A DNA stretch of 64,000 nucleotides from Embleya scabrispora DSM 41855 (GCF_000372745.1 NZ_KB889563.1:1-64000); one strand, 5' to 3'; shown: positions 42,024 through 51,412, counted from the stretch's first letter. Notes: generated by a model from the sequence alone, not told the origin. Made by a program: numbers and translations.

Positions 42024-43068
42024 GCTGAAGGTCGGCATCATATTCGGCGGGTGTTCCGAAGAGCACCCCATCTCCATCAAGTCCGCACAAGAGGTCGCCG
42101 GTAACCTCGACGCCGAGAAGTACGAACCGTTCTATATCGGCATCACGAAGGACGGCGCCTGGAAGCTCTGTGACGGCCCCGCCGCGGACTGGGAGAACGG
42201 AAACTGCCGTCCGGCCGCGCTGTCGCCGGACAGCACCGTGCACGGACTGCTTGTCCAGGAAGAGGGGCAGGCGCCGGGGCGGTACGAGACGATCCCCCTG
42301 GACGTCGTACTGCCCGTCCTGCACGGCAGGCGCGGCGAGGACGGTGCGACGCAGGGGCTGCTCGAGCTCTCCGGCATCCCCTATGTGGGCTGCGACGTGC
42401 AGAGTTCCGCACTGTGCATGGACAAATCCCTTGCCTACACCGTCGCCGCAAGCGCGGGAATCGCCACGCCGAATTTCTGGATCATCACGGCAGACCGGAA
42501 CGTCGATCCCGGCCCGCTCACCTATCCGGTCTTCGTGAAGCCGGCGCGTTCGGGCTCTTCTTTCGGCGTCACCAAGGTGTCCCGGGCAGAAGAACTGCAG
42601 AGCGCGGTGGACATCGCACGGCAGTATGACGCGAAGGTGCTGATCGAAGAGGCCGTCGTCGGCAGCGAGATCGGCTGCGCCATCCTGGGGAACGACCTCG
42701 ATCTGACGGCCGGCGAGGTGGACCGGATCGCCCTCTCCCACGGCTTCTTCCGGATCCATCAGGAGGATGCGCCGGAAACCGGTTCCGACAACTCGACGGC
42801 GATCGTTCCGGCAGACATTCTCGCCGAGTCACGCCTGCTCGTCCAGGAGACCGCCATGGCCGTATACCGCGCCTTGGGTTGCAGCGGTCTCGCACGGGTG
42901 GACCTGTTCCTCAAGGAGGACGGAGCGGTGGTCCTCAACGAGGTGAACACATTCCCCGGCATGACCTCGTACAGCCGCTATCCCCGCATGATGGCGGCCG
43001 CAGGCATACCGCTCGGCGAAGTGCTCGACCGAATCCTGTCCTTGGCCTTGACGAGGAAGAGCCGATGA
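42016..43068 (+). CDS. vanA: D-alanine--D-lactate ligase VanA type
   Basis: The 350-residue ATP-grasp ligase joins D-Ala to D-lactate, giving glycopeptide-resistant cell-wall precursors. Motifs are GIIFGGCSEEHPISIKSAQE (N-terminal domain), LHGRRGEDGATQGLLELSGI, the ATP-binding VFVKPARSGSSFGVTKV, the omega-loop GFFRIHQEDAPE with its His as in VanA, and metal-binding LNEVNTFPGMTSYSRYPRMM. The GTG overlaps vanH and the stop overlaps vanX (ATGA). Confidence 0.96.
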   Translation: MDKLKVGIIFGGCSEEHPISIKSAQEVAGNLDAEKYEPFYIGITKDGAWKLCDGPAADWENGNCRPAALSPDSTVHGLLVQEEGQAPGRYETIPLDVVLPVLHGRRGEDGATQGLLELSGIPYVGCDVQSSALCMDKSLAYTVAASAGIATPNFWIITADRNVDPGPLTYPVFVKPARSGSSFGVTKVSRAEELQSAVDIARQYDAKVLIEEAVVGSEIGCAILGNDLDLTAGEVDRIALSHGFFRIHQEDAPETGSDNSTAIVPADILAESRLLVQETAMAVYRALGCSGLARVDLFLKEDGAVVLNEVNTFPGMTSYSRYPRMMAAAGIPLGEVLDRILSLALTRKSR

Positions 43069-43682
43069 AGGACGACTTCGTATTCGTGGACGAACTTGCG
43101 TCCGGAACAGCCGGAATGCGCTGGGACGCCAAGTACGCCACCTGGGACAACTTCACCGGAAAGCCGGTGGACGGATATCTGGCCAATCGGATCGTCGGCA
43201 CCAGTGCGCTGTGCGAAGGACTGGAACGAGCGCGCGAGCAGGCCGAATCCCTGGGCTTCGGCCTGCTCCTCTGGGACGGTTATCGCCCGCAGCGCGCCGT
43301 CGACTGCTTCGTACGCTGGTCAAAGCAGCCGGAGGACGGCCGCACGAAGGCGCGGCACTATCCGAACATCGACCGGGTCGAGATGTTCGAGCAGGGATAT
43401 GTGGCCGCCAAGTCGGGTCACAGCCGGGGCAGCACCGTTGACCTCACACTCTACGATCTGGCTTCCCATGAGATCCTCCCCATGGGCGGCGGCCATGACT
43501 TGATGGATTCCATCTCGCATCACGGAGCACAAGGGATCACGCAGGCCGAGGCGAGAAACCGCCGGCACCTCCGCACCCTCATGGAGACCTGCGGTTTCAG
43601 CGCATACGACTGCGAGTGGTGGCATTACACGCTGACCGACGAACCGTATCCGGACACGTATTTCGATTTCCCCATCGTATAG
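43065..43682 (+). CDS. vanX: D-Ala-D-Ala dipeptidase VanX
   Basis: The 205-residue zinc dipeptidase destroys D-Ala-D-Ala so that only D-Ala-D-Lac is used. Zinc ligands are the His and Asp in KSGHSRGSTVDLTLYDL and the last His in CEWWHYTL, where the Glu is the general base. The Arg of the active site is in LWDGYRPQRAV. It is the last gene of the vanHAX operon. Its ATG overlaps the vanA stop. Confidence 0.96.
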   Translation: MKDDFVFVDELASGTAGMRWDAKYATWDNFTGKPVDGYLANRIVGTSALCEGLERAREQAESLGFGLLLWDGYRPQRAVDCFVRWSKQPEDGRTKARHYPNIDRVEMFEQGYVAAKSGHSRGSTVDLTLYDLASHEILPMGGGHDLMDSISHHGAQGITQAEARNRRHLRTLMETCGFSAYDCEWWHYTLTDEPYPDTYFDFPIV

Positions 43683-44080
43683 TCGAGCACGCCGGCGGGG
43701 CGGCATACCCGACGCGCTGTCGGAGCCCGGAGGCGGGTGAACTGCGCGAGGCAGTCCGGGGGTTGCTTCGGGTCGCGGTTGAACACCGATCCCTCGCCAC
43801 CCTATTACGTACCGTTACTTGTCACTTCGCCGTAGCTTCGGGAGCGCAGGGCCCATCCAGGTGTTGTCCTGTCTCAATGAAGGTGTCGGATTCTCACTGC
43901 ATCTCATAACGAGGTGGCGAGTTCTCGCGTACTTGGCGATTTCGGCAGGTCGTTTACCTCGTGCGGGTGATCCGGTCTCACTTCGGGCTCGTGTTCTCAC
44001 AGCGCCCGTCACGGTCGTTCGCGAGTGAGTGTGGCGCGACGCAGCGGGTGGCTGATGCTGTCTGCCCGGAGGCCACCGTG
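43683..44080. other. no gene recognised after vanX
   Basis: The stretch is less GC-rich in parts (ATTACGTACCGTTACTTGTC near 43804; GTCTCAATGAAGGTGTCGG near 43870). No frame has a ribosome site and steady coding bias. It may contain an old promoter or inserted sequence edge. Confidence 0.4.
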
Positions 44081-44125
44081 CCGAAGGCCGTCTCCCCGCG
44101 CTGAGGGCTGGGGAGACGCCTTCGG
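44081..44125. terminator. strong terminator hairpin
   Basis: CCGAAGGC pairs with GCCTTCGG and GTCTCCCC with GGGGAGAC around a 12-base loop. It stands between vanX and the convergent membrane-protein gene and could serve either. Confidence 0.65.
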
Positions 44126-44237
44126 CATGTCTTTCATGCCCCTGCCGGACCTGGTTGCCAAGGCGCCACCAACGGCATCGGCGACGCGGCTCCGACACGT
44201 TGGTCCGCGCTGCCGCCTTCGCCGTTGGCGGCCCCGG

Positions 44238-45011
44238 CTACAGCGGCGGCCGGGGGACGGTGTGAGTGGCTACGACGGTGCCGTCGGCGCGGTGGAGTTC
44301 GACCTGGATCTCCGGGCCCGCTCCTGTGGGCAGGGGGGCGAGTGCGTAGCGGGGGCCGTTGGGCCGGTCGGGGCGGGCGGCGGTGGGGGTCTCGGTGCGC
44401 GTGCCGTCCGGGGCGACGACCACGATGGCGGTGACGCCGGGGTGCACGGCGGTCATGACGACCGGGCGGCCGCCGTCGGTGAGTCGGGTGGCGAACCGTT
44501 CCCAGCGGGATGGATCGGCGAGCCAGGCGGACTCGTCGATCCGCTCGTCACAGATGTGGATCATGCCGGGCGGTGTGCCCGGCCGTGGGGTCTGCACCGT
44601 GTCGCCGTAATCGATGGTGAATGTCATCCACTGTTCGCCGACTTTGTTTTGCGCTTCGGAGATCAGTTCGACCCCGGGTCGGGGGTTCGCGTCGCAGATC
44701 CCGGGGGGACGGTTCGGCACGAGCCAGTACTGGACCCCGTCGATCTTGCCGTGTTGTATCGCGGTCGCGTCGTCGGGGAGGTGGTCGACGTACTCGGGAC
44801 CGCTGTTGACGGCGGCGTAGGTGAAGGCGGCGGTCGCCAGGGCTGCGGTGCCGAGGAGGACGCCGCCGAGGGCGAGGCGGCTCCTGGGGCGACGGGCGGG
44901 GCGGGCGGTGGGCTTCGTCTCGTGGGCGACGAGGTCGCGCAGGACGAACTGGTCGGCTCCGGAACGTGTTTGGCGGCCGGGCCGGGCCGGTGGCACGTCG
45001 AACTCAGGCAT
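44238..45011 (-). CDS. membrane-anchored partner of the ECF sigma factor (anti-sigma-like)
   Basis: The 257-residue protein has one membrane helix (LALGGVLLGTAALATAAFTY, about residues 46-65) after a basic cytoplasmic N-terminus, and a large outer domain (HGKIDGVQYWLVPNRPPGIC, VGEQWMTFTIDYGDTVQTPR, RPVVMTAVHPGVTAIVVVAP). Its ATG overlaps the sigma-factor stop by eight bases. This layout is common for Streptomyces SigE-type sigma genes with a CU044_5270-like or anti-sigma partner. No zinc-binding HxxxCxxC motif is seen, so the inhibitor role is inferred from position. Confidence 0.75.
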   Translation of the reverse strand: MPEFDVPPARPGRQTRSGADQFVLRDLVAHETKPTARPARRPRSRLALGGVLLGTAALATAAFTYAAVNSGPEYVDHLPDDATAIQHGKIDGVQYWLVPNRPPGICDANPRPGVELISEAQNKVGEQWMTFTIDYGDTVQTPRPGTPPGMIHICDERIDESAWLADPSRWERFATRLTDGGRPVVMTAVHPGVTAIVVVAPDGTRTETPTAARPDRPNGPRYALAPLPTGAGPEIQVELHRADGTVVATHTVPRPPL

Positions 45012-45630
45012 GCGGGTGCTCCTTGGCGTCGGGGGAGGGGAATCCGAGGTCGGCGTCGGTGATGTGTGCGCGGAGTCGGGCGCGGGCTCGGGACAGCCGT
45101 GAACGCACGGTTCCGATGGGGACGTTCATGGCCACGGCGGCTTCGGCGTAGCTCAGCTCCGCCCAGACGCAGAGCGTGAACGCCTCCTGCTCGGTGCGGC
45201 TGAGGTGGCCGAGGGCTTCGCGTACCAGGCGCATGCGGCCCTCGTCGGCCAGTCGTTGCGCGACGAAGTCGGCGTGATCGGGCTCGCCCGCGCGTTCGGT
45301 GAGGTGGTGCAGGCGGTCCAGCGCGCGCCGGTGCCTGGCGCGGGAGCGGCGGTGTCGGTGGATGACGTTGTTGGCGACGCCGAGCAGCCAGGGCAGCAAC
45401 GATCCGGAGTCGGCAACGAGCACGCGCTTGCGCAGTCGCCAGGTTTCGAGGAAGACCATCGACGTCGCGTCCTCGGCCGAGTCCCACGCGGCGGTTCGTC
45501 GGAAGCAGTGGGTCAGGACGGCGTCGGAATGTCGCCGGTACAACTGCGCGTAGGCGTCGCCGTCGCCGTCGCGGACCCGCGCCCACAACTCGGCGTCCGC
45601 GACGCTCGTGCGGAGATCGGTTGTTGTCAT
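45004..45630 (-). CDS. ECF-type RNA polymerase sigma factor
   Basis: The 208-residue sigma-70 factor has region 2 (YAQLYRRHSDAVLTHCFRRT, DATSMVFLETWRLR) and region 4 (LSRTEQEAFTLCVWAELSYA, VPIGTVRSRLSRARARLRAH). The spacing and short linker are those of group 4 (ECF) factors. It is the first gene of a pair with a membrane protein that may hold it inactive. Target promoters are unknown. Confidence 0.92.
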   Translation of the reverse strand: MTTTDLRTSVADAELWARVRDGDGDAYAQLYRRHSDAVLTHCFRRTAAWDSAEDATSMVFLETWRLRKRVLVADSGSLLPWLLGVANNVIHRHRRSRARHRRALDRLHHLTERAGEPDHADFVAQRLADEGRMRLVREALGHLSRTEQEAFTLCVWAELSYAEAAVAMNVPIGTVRSRLSRARARLRAHITDADLGFPSPDAKEHPHA

Positions 45631-45918
45631 GCCCCTTCATGCCCGATGTGGCTATGGAGTTCCGTCGTTGATCTCCTTGGGCGTCGTGGGCGTCGCCTTC
45701 AGACCCGAATGGTCGGACGGACTGCTCGGCTGTCGGCTCGCGGAATCGCGGGCCTGATCGGGCCGCCACCCCGCCGAGTTCTCACCACTGAGCGACACCA
45801 CGACCGGACGGACGTCCCGTCCACGTCACCACACCGCCTGGCAGTCATGGCCGGACGGGTTTCGGCACTACACCACCCTCGGTACCCGTGATCCGCTCTG
45901 CCGTTCCTTCTGCAAAAG

Positions 45919-45964
45919 CCATGTCGTTTGAGAACAGCGGACCCTGCGTTCTCAAACGACATGG
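45919..45964. repeat. perfect 17-bp inverted repeat of unknown function
   Basis: CCATGTCGTTTGAGAAC (45919-45935) is exactly inverted at 45948-45964, with the 12-base centre AGCGGACCCTGC. The arms are AT-richer than the surrounding DNA. Outward on each strand the arm encodes a start codon and the same first residues (MSFEN), followed by different sequence with VLKRHG. It could be an invertible or recombination site, an IS relic or a regulator site. Confidence 0.85.
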
Positions 45965-46272
45965 CAACCGCCCGGCTCGCAGGCGTCTCAATCGCCATCT
46001 GCATTGCGACAGGACAGGTGTGGTGGCTGCTGGGTCACTTCACGCTTGCGGGCTGGGACCGGCTCGCGGCCGTGCTGCCCACACCACCCCGGCCTATTAC
46101 CTGAATTGCGTGATGACCCACCAGGGCTCCGGTATGAATTGAGCCTCCGCGCCGCCTGGTCGAGCGCGGCCTCGCCGAGAATGGCCCGACCACCCGACCA
46201 CGTCCAGCGTCTCGCGGATCCGCTCGACTTACAGTCCGGCTCGGGCCGGGCGGCGCCGCAGCGTGCATATGG
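45965..46272. other. no confident gene; possible short hydrophobic peptide
   Basis: Starting at the ATG at 45961, inside the palindrome arm, a 47-codon plus frame reads LAGVSIAICIATGQVWWLLG and ends at TGA 46104. It has one membrane-like stretch but no ribosome site. Nothing else is recognised up to the ABC transporter gene end. Confidence 0.3.
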
Positions 46273-47928
46273 TCAGGGCTTCTCGACAACCCTTGTGGTG
46301 TGGGTCAGGAGTGTCGCGGTGTCGCCGCGGGCGGTCAGTCGGCCGTCGGTGAGGACGTGCACGGTCTGCGTGTAGTCGGCGGCCAGGTGGTGGTCGTGGG
46401 TGACCAGGGCGAGGGCCGTGCCGCGTTCGGCGCACACGGTGCGCAGGAGGTCCATGACCGCGGTGGCTGTGTCGGGGTCGAGGGCGCTGGTGATCTCGTC
46501 GCACAGCAGGTAGTCGGGGTCGACGGCCAGGGCCCGTGCGATGGCGACGCGTTGGCGCTGGCCTCCGGACAGTTCGGCGGGGTAGCGGTCGGTGAAGGCG
46601 GTCGGTAGGCCGACCAGTTCGAGCAGTTCGACCACGCGTGCGGTGCGCGCGCCGCGGGTGAGTCGGGTGTGCAGGGCCAATGGGCGGGCGAGGGCGGCCC
46701 CGACGGTGCGGCTCGGGTTGAGGGTGGCGAGCGGGTTCTGCGGGATGAGCTGGATGCGGCGCTGCCGGTCGCGTCCGCGGCGGCGGACCGCGGGGCGCAG
46801 GGGCGCGCCGTCCAGGGTGAGCGTGCCGGAGTCGGGCACGGCGAGTCCGGCGAGCACGCGCAGCAGCGTGGTCTTCCCGGAGCCGGACGGGCCGACGATC
46901 GAAACCGTGGCGCCGGCCGGGAGCGTGAGGTCCACGCCGTCCAGTGCCAGGCGGCGACCGCGACCGGTGCCGAAGGTGACGGTGATCCGGTGGGCGGCGA
47001 GTCCGTGGTGCTCGGGCTCCACAGCGGCGACGGGTTCGACGAGCGGGCGCACATCGATGGGGCCGATTCGGGGGGCGGTGCGCTTGCCGAGTGGCTTCCC
47101 GTCCGTCGGTATCCGCGCCGGCTTCGGGTCGGCGGGCGGCTGCACGGGCGTGCCGGGAGTGGCGAGGGCGATGGTGTCGTCGGCGCATGCCCCGACCAGT
47201 TCCGGGTCGTGGCAGGCCATCAGCACGGCGAGTCCGCGGGTGTCCGCGAGGTGACGCAGGAGGTGGGCGATCTCGTCGCGTAGTGCCGGGTCGAGTCCGG
47301 CGGTGGGTTCGTCGAGCAGCAGGAGCCGGGGGTTGCGGGCCAGGGCGCGGGCGAGGGCGACACGGCGCTGCTGGCCTCCGGACAGGGCGCCGGGGCGGCG
47401 GTCGGGCAGGCCGTCGCCGAGGGGCAGTCGGCATTCGGCGAGGAGGGCTTCGACGCCCTGTCGGGTCCGGTCCCGGGCGGTCTCGGCGACGATGCGGCGC
47501 ACGCTCATGCGAGGGTTGAGCGCGGAACCGGGATCCTGGCCGACGTAGGCGAGTTCGGTGCGGCGCAGCCGGTTCAGTGTGGCGCGGTCCAGTCGCAGCA
47601 CGTCGTGGCCGAGGACGCGCGCGGTGCCGTCGGTGGTGGCGCCGGGCGGCAGGTGGCCGAGCAGGGCTTTGAGGAGTGTGGTCTTTCCGGAGCCGGACGC
47701 GCCGGTGAGCGCGGTGATGCGCCCTGCGTGCACGGTGGCGTGGGCCGGGTGCAGCAGGTGGGTGCCGCCGGGGAGGCGGACGCCGAGCCCGGCGATGTCG
47801 GCGACCACCGTGTGGGGGACATCGTCGTACGCGTCGCAACCGGCACCGTCGGCGGTGTCCGCGTGCGTGTCGTGGCGTGCGCCGTCGTCGGGTCCGGGTT
47901 CGGTACGGGTGGGGGTGCGCGGGCTCAT
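46273..47928 (-). CDS. fused double ATP-binding subunit of an Opp/Dpp-type ABC importer
   Basis: This 551-residue protein contains two complete ABC ATPase domains. Domain 1 has Walker A GASGSGKTTLLKALL, signature LSGGQQRRVAL and Walker B LLLLDEPTAGLDP. Domain 2 has Walker A GPSGSGKTTLLRVLA, signature LSGGQRQRVAI and DYLLCDEITSALDP. These correspond to the DppD and DppF subunits in one chain. The ATG overlaps the stop of the upstream permease (ATGA). It is the last gene of a four-gene operon whose promoter carries an iron box. Confidence 0.95.
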   Translation of the reverse strand: MSPRTPTRTEPGPDDGARHDTHADTADGAGCDAYDDVPHTVVADIAGLGVRLPGGTHLLHPAHATVHAGRITALTGASGSGKTTLLKALLGHLPPGATTDGTARVLGHDVLRLDRATLNRLRRTELAYVGQDPGSALNPRMSVRRIVAETARDRTRQGVEALLAECRLPLGDGLPDRRPGALSGGQQRRVALARALARNPRLLLLDEPTAGLDPALRDEIAHLLRHLADTRGLAVLMACHDPELVGACADDTIALATPGTPVQPPADPKPARIPTDGKPLGKRTAPRIGPIDVRPLVEPVAAVEPEHHGLAAHRITVTFGTGRGRRLALDGVDLTLPAGATVSIVGPSGSGKTTLLRVLAGLAVPDSGTLTLDGAPLRPAVRRRGRDRQRRIQLIPQNPLATLNPSRTVGAALARPLALHTRLTRGARTARVVELLELVGLPTAFTDRYPAELSGGQRQRVAIARALAVDPDYLLCDEITSALDPDTATAVMDLLRTVCAERGTALALVTHDHHLAADYTQTVHVLTDGRLTARGDTATLLTHTTRVVEKP

Positions 47929-48791
47929 GCCGAAGTCACCGCCTGGGTGCGGGGGGCCAGTGCCGAGGTGGCGAGGTTGACGGTGATCGCGAGGAGGGCG
48001 ACGGCGGCGCTGGGGGCCAGGACGGCCCACGGGTTGAGCAGGATGCCGGGGGCGTTCTCGCGGATCATCAGCGCCCAGTCGGCTTCGGGTGGTTGCGGGC
48101 CGATCTGGAGGAACGCTGCCGTGGAGATGATGTAGACGGCTTCCACGAAGCGCAGTCCGAACAGGGCCGTAACGGTGCCGCGGAGGTTGGGCAGGAGTTC
48201 GCGGACGGTGATGGAGAGGCTGGACTCGCCGCGCATCAGGGCGGCTTCGACGTACCCGGCGGCGGCGAGTGGCGCGGCTGCCGCGGCGACCACGCGTACG
48301 GCGAAGGGGGTGCCCAGGACGACGGCGGCGGTGATTACGGCCCAGCGTCCGCCGTCCGGCCAGGCCAGCGCGACGAGCATGATGCCCAGCACGGACGGCA
48401 GGAGGATGGCCACGTCGGCGGCCCGTTCGAGGATGCGGCCCGCGCGTGGGCGCAGCACCGCGAGGCAGCCGAGCAGGGCCGCGGTCGCGGTGACGGCGGC
48501 GCCGATGAGGAAGGCGCAGCCGATCAACTCGCCTCCGCCGTGCAGGAGTCGGGACCACACGTCGCGGCCGAGTTGGTCGCCGCCGAGGAGGGCGCCGTCA
48601 CCGGCCGCCGCGTACGTGGCGGTCACCGGGGCGTCGATGGTGTGCGGTGCGAGCCAGGGTCCGGCGAGGGCCGCGGCAAGGAAGAGGGCGGCCGGGACGA
48701 GGAGGGGCAGCGCGCGGCGTGCGGCCCGGCGCCGGCCGGGGCGGGTGGGCGCGGCCGCGCCGTTGTCGGTCGAGGTGGCGGTGGTGGTCAT
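47925..48791 (-). CDS. ABC transporter permease (DppC/NikC type)
   Basis: The 288-residue permease has six membrane helices and the inner-membrane coupling motif region AALMRGESSLSITVRELLPN (EAA-like loop). The N-terminal pattern APHTIDAPVTATYAAAG, then LLGGDQLGRDVWSRLLHGGG, is diagnostic of the DppC branch. Its ATG overlaps the stop of the first permease, and its own stop overlaps the ATPase start. Together with its neighbours it forms the membrane channel. Confidence 0.94.
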   Translation of the reverse strand: MTTTATSTDNGAAAPTRPGRRRAARRALPLLVPAALFLAAALAGPWLAPHTIDAPVTATYAAAGDGALLGGDQLGRDVWSRLLHGGGELIGCAFLIGAAVTATAALLGCLAVLRPRAGRILERAADVAILLPSVLGIMLVALAWPDGGRWAVITAAVVLGTPFAVRVVAAAAAPLAAAGYVEAALMRGESSLSITVRELLPNLRGTVTALFGLRFVEAVYIISTAAFLQIGPQPPEADWALMIRENAPGILLNPWAVLAPSAAVALLAITVNLATSALAPRTQAVTSA

Positions 48792-49825
48792 CGGCCGGCT
48801 CCCGCGGTCTTGGCGCGCACGAGGTCGGCGGCGAGCAGGACGAGGGTGATCGCGGCGCCCGCGAGGGCGACGGAGCCGGCGATCAGGGTGGTGTCGCGGC
48901 CGGCGACCGCGCCGGCCAGGACGGTGCCCATGCCGGGGTGGTTGAAGAGGGTCTCGACGACTACGGCGCCGCCGAGGAGCATGCCGGTCGAGGTGGCGAT
49001 GCCGGTGGCGATGACGGGGAGCGCGCCGGGGAGCGCGTGGCGCAGCAGGACGCGGGTGGTGGACAGGCCGTCCAGGCGGGCGGCTTCGACGTGGGGCGCG
49101 TCGGCCTGGTCGGTGAGGGCGGCGCGGACGATGCGGGTGTTCCAGCCGGTCTGTGGGATGGCGAGGGCGAGTACCGGCATGATCATCATGGTCCATTCGG
49201 CGGGTTTGCCGGACGCGTCGGCGACGGTGACCGCGGGCAACCAACCCGTCCACAGGGACAGGACCAGGACCAGGCCGGTCGCCAGGACGAAGTCGGGGAT
49301 CGCGAACGCGGTCGTGGCGGTGTGGCCGATCACGCGGTCGGTGCGCCTGCCGGGACGCGCGGCCGCCAGGCAGCCCAGTGCCAGGGAAGCGGCGACCGTG
49401 AGGACGAACGCCGCGCCCGCCAGGGCCAGCGTGTTGGGGAACGGGTCGCGCAGCAGGTCGGCGACCTTCTCGCCGCGCGCGGAGGTGCCCAGGTCGCCGG
49501 TGGGCAGTGCGGTCATCCAGTCGGTGAAGCGCTCCCACAACGGCCGGTCCAGGCCGAGGTGTTCGCGCCGGGCCGCGATCGCGGCGGCGCTGTCGCCGCG
49601 GTCGGCCGTGGCGGTGGCCGCGTCGCCGGGGAGGATCTCGACGGCGGTGAACACGACGGCCAACAGCGCGGCCAGCACCAGGGTGCGGCGCAGCAGGACG
49701 GCGCCGGCGCGCAGCGCGGCTCGCCCGGCCCGGTGCGCCGAGTGGGCGCGCGCCGGGCCGGGCGGGCTCGCGGTGGCCGGGTCGGTGGACCCGGCCGCCG
49801 CCGCGCCCGGGGTCAGCGCAGCCAC
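48788..49825 (-). CDS. ABC transporter permease (DppB/NikB type)
   Basis: The 345-residue permease has the DppB-type N-terminus (LLRRTLVLAALLAVVFTAVE, ILPGDAATATADR, then REHLGLDRPLWERFTDWMTA) and coupling loop VEAARLDGLSTTRVLLRHAL. The GTG at 49825 lies within the end of the binding-protein gene (13-base overlap). An Ala/Pro-rich N-terminal extension of about 35 residues precedes the first helix and may mean that the true start is later. Confidence 0.9.
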   Translation of the reverse strand: MAALTPGAAAAGSTDPATASPPGPARAHSAHRAGRAALRAGAVLLRRTLVLAALLAVVFTAVEILPGDAATATADRGDSAAAIAARREHLGLDRPLWERFTDWMTALPTGDLGTSARGEKVADLLRDPFPNTLALAGAAFVLTVAASLALGCLAAARPGRRTDRVIGHTATTAFAIPDFVLATGLVLVLSLWTGWLPAVTVADASGKPAEWTMMIMPVLALAIPQTGWNTRIVRAALTDQADAPHVEAARLDGLSTTRVLLRHALPGALPVIATGIATSTGMLLGGAVVVETLFNHPGMGTVLAGAVAGRDTTLIAGSVALAGAAITLVLLAADLVRAKTAGAGR

Positions 49826-51357
49826 GTGCTCTGGAGCTGGACGCGGCCGTATCCGGCCAGGGTGGGCAGGCCCTGGACCTTGGCGGTGGCGACGTCGATG
49901 CCGTCGGCCATGCCCCACAGCAGGTAGCCGGAGCGCTCGTGCTGGATCTTCTGGACCTCGACGAGGGCGGCGGCGCGGCCGGCCTCGTCGGCGGCGCCGA
50001 CCGCCCGGCGGTAGGCGTCGTCGAACGCCGGGTCGGCGAACCGGGCCTCGTTCTGGCCGGCGTCGCCGACCATGAGCTTGGAGCCGAGGAAGAGCACCGA
50101 GTCGTTGGTGCCCCAGTACGTCGTGTAGAGGGTTCCCTTCTGCCAGGTTTCGTCCCAGAACTTGCCGGACTCCTGTTTGACCACGTTGATCCTGATGCCG
50201 GCTTCGCGGGCGTGGTTGGCGAACAGCGTGGCGGACTCGGCGAGTCCGGCGATGTCCTCGGTGGTGATCAGGTCGTACGTCTTGCCGAGGTCGAAGTTCG
50301 CCTCGGTGAGAAGTTGCCCGGCGCGGGCCAGGTTGCGAACGCGCTGGGGGATGTCGCGGGCGTAGCGCGGGTCGCCGGTGCCCATGATGTCGTTGGCGAC
50401 GGTGCCGTAGCCGGACAGGACCTGCTTGACCATGGCGTCGCGGTCGACGACCAGCCGCAGCGCCTCGCGCACGCGTGGGTCGGCGAACGGGCCGTCCTTG
50501 GCGCGCATGACGATCGGCATCGCCATGTCGTCGGCGCGGCGCACGACCCGCAGGTCCTTGCGGGTCTCGGCGGTGCGCGCGGCCACCGGGCCGACGTTGG
50601 AGGCGAGGTCGATCTGGCCGGCGAGGATCGCGTTGGACATGGCCTGCGCGGTCTCGAACATGGTGATCTCGACGGCGTCGAGGAGGACTTCGCCGCCGTA
50701 CCACTTCTCGTTGCGGACCAGCCGGGCGTTGCCGTTGCGGTACCAGTCGAGTTTGAACGGGCCGGTGCCCGGCGCCTTGTCCAGCGCGTTGTCGGGGGTG
50801 TCCTTCTTGAGGACGAAGCTGCTCAGCCGGGTCAGCAGCGGCAGTTCGGCGTTGGGGTAGTCGGACACCAGGACCACCGTGCCGTCACCGTCGGCGGTGA
50901 TGTTGTCCGCCTGGACGCCGGGCAGGCGCGAGGCACCCGACTTGGTGTTGCGCAGGCGGCGCAGCGACCAGACGACGTCGGCCGCGGTGACCGGGCCGCC
51001 GTCGTGGAAGAGCGCGCCGGGGGCGATCTTGAAGCGCCAGGTCCTCAGGTCGGGGCCGGCCTCCCACGACGCGGCCAGGCGCGGCGCGGTGTTGGGCTTG
51101 CCGGCGGGCACCGTCAGCGTGTCGAACACGAGCGACAGGACCAGGTAGTCGCTCTCGTTGCTCTGCGTGCCGTGCGGATCGCGGGTGATCGCCCCGGCCC
51201 GGCCCAGCGCGCCGACGCGGAGCGTGCCGCCCCTCTTCGGTGAACCGCCCGTGCTCTGCGGTGCCGGGGCGCCACCGCCCCGGGACGAGCATCCGACCAG
51301 GGTCGCCGCCCCCAGTCCCCCACCGGCTATCAGCAGTTGGCGCCTGTTCACGTACAC
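49813..51357 (-). CDS. substrate-binding lipoprotein of the ABC importer (SBP_bac_5)
   Basis: The 514-residue family 5 binding protein has lipobox LVGC at about residue 23 after RRQLLIAGGGLGAATLVGCS. Core motifs are GGTLRVGALGRAGAITRDPH, WEAGPDLRTWRFKIAPGALF, HDGGPVTAADVVWSLRRLRN and the C-terminal IQHERSGYLLWGMADGIDVA. Family 5 proteins bind peptides, nickel or metal chelates. The iron box 37 bp upstream suggests a metal- or siderophore-related substrate. It is the first gene of the operon. GTG at 51357 is used, with AGGA upstream. Confidence 0.94.
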   Translation of the reverse strand: MYVNRRQLLIAGGGLGAATLVGCSSRGGGAPAPQSTGGSPKRGGTLRVGALGRAGAITRDPHGTQSNESDYLVLSLVFDTLTVPAGKPNTAPRLAASWEAGPDLRTWRFKIAPGALFHDGGPVTAADVVWSLRRLRNTKSGASRLPGVQADNITADGDGTVVLVSDYPNAELPLLTRLSSFVLKKDTPDNALDKAPGTGPFKLDWYRNGNARLVRNEKWYGGEVLLDAVEITMFETAQAMSNAILAGQIDLASNVGPVAARTAETRKDLRVVRRADDMAMPIVMRAKDGPFADPRVREALRLVVDRDAMVKQVLSGYGTVANDIMGTGDPRYARDIPQRVRNLARAGQLLTEANFDLGKTYDLITTEDIAGLAESATLFANHAREAGIRINVVKQESGKFWDETWQKGTLYTTYWGTNDSVLFLGSKLMVGDAGQNEARFADPAFDDAYRRAVGAADEAGRAAALVEVQKIQHERSGYLLWGMADGIDVATAKVQGLPTLAGYGRVQLQSTWLR

Positions 51358-51393
51358 GGTGCGTCCTCGTTCTCGATCCAGAGCACAGTTGGA

Positions 51394-51412
51394 TTAGGTG
51401 TGCCTATCCTAA
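51394..51412. promoter_or_regulatory. iron box (DmdR/IdeR operator)
   Basis: TTAGGTGTGCCTATCCTAA matches the 19-bp DmdR1/IdeR/DtxR consensus TTAGGTTAGGCTAACCTAA at 14 or 15 positions and keeps the outer TTAGG and CCTAA arms. It lies 37 bp upstream of the binding-protein GTG and 130 bp upstream of the MATE ATG on the other strand, so it could make both units iron-repressed. Confidence 0.85.

Noticed and set aside
46273-48558. A longer ABC ATPase starting at 48558
   Set aside because: The extension is antisense-like Arg-rich sequence overlapping the permease. The ATG at 47928 overlaps the permease stop in the usual ATGA manner.
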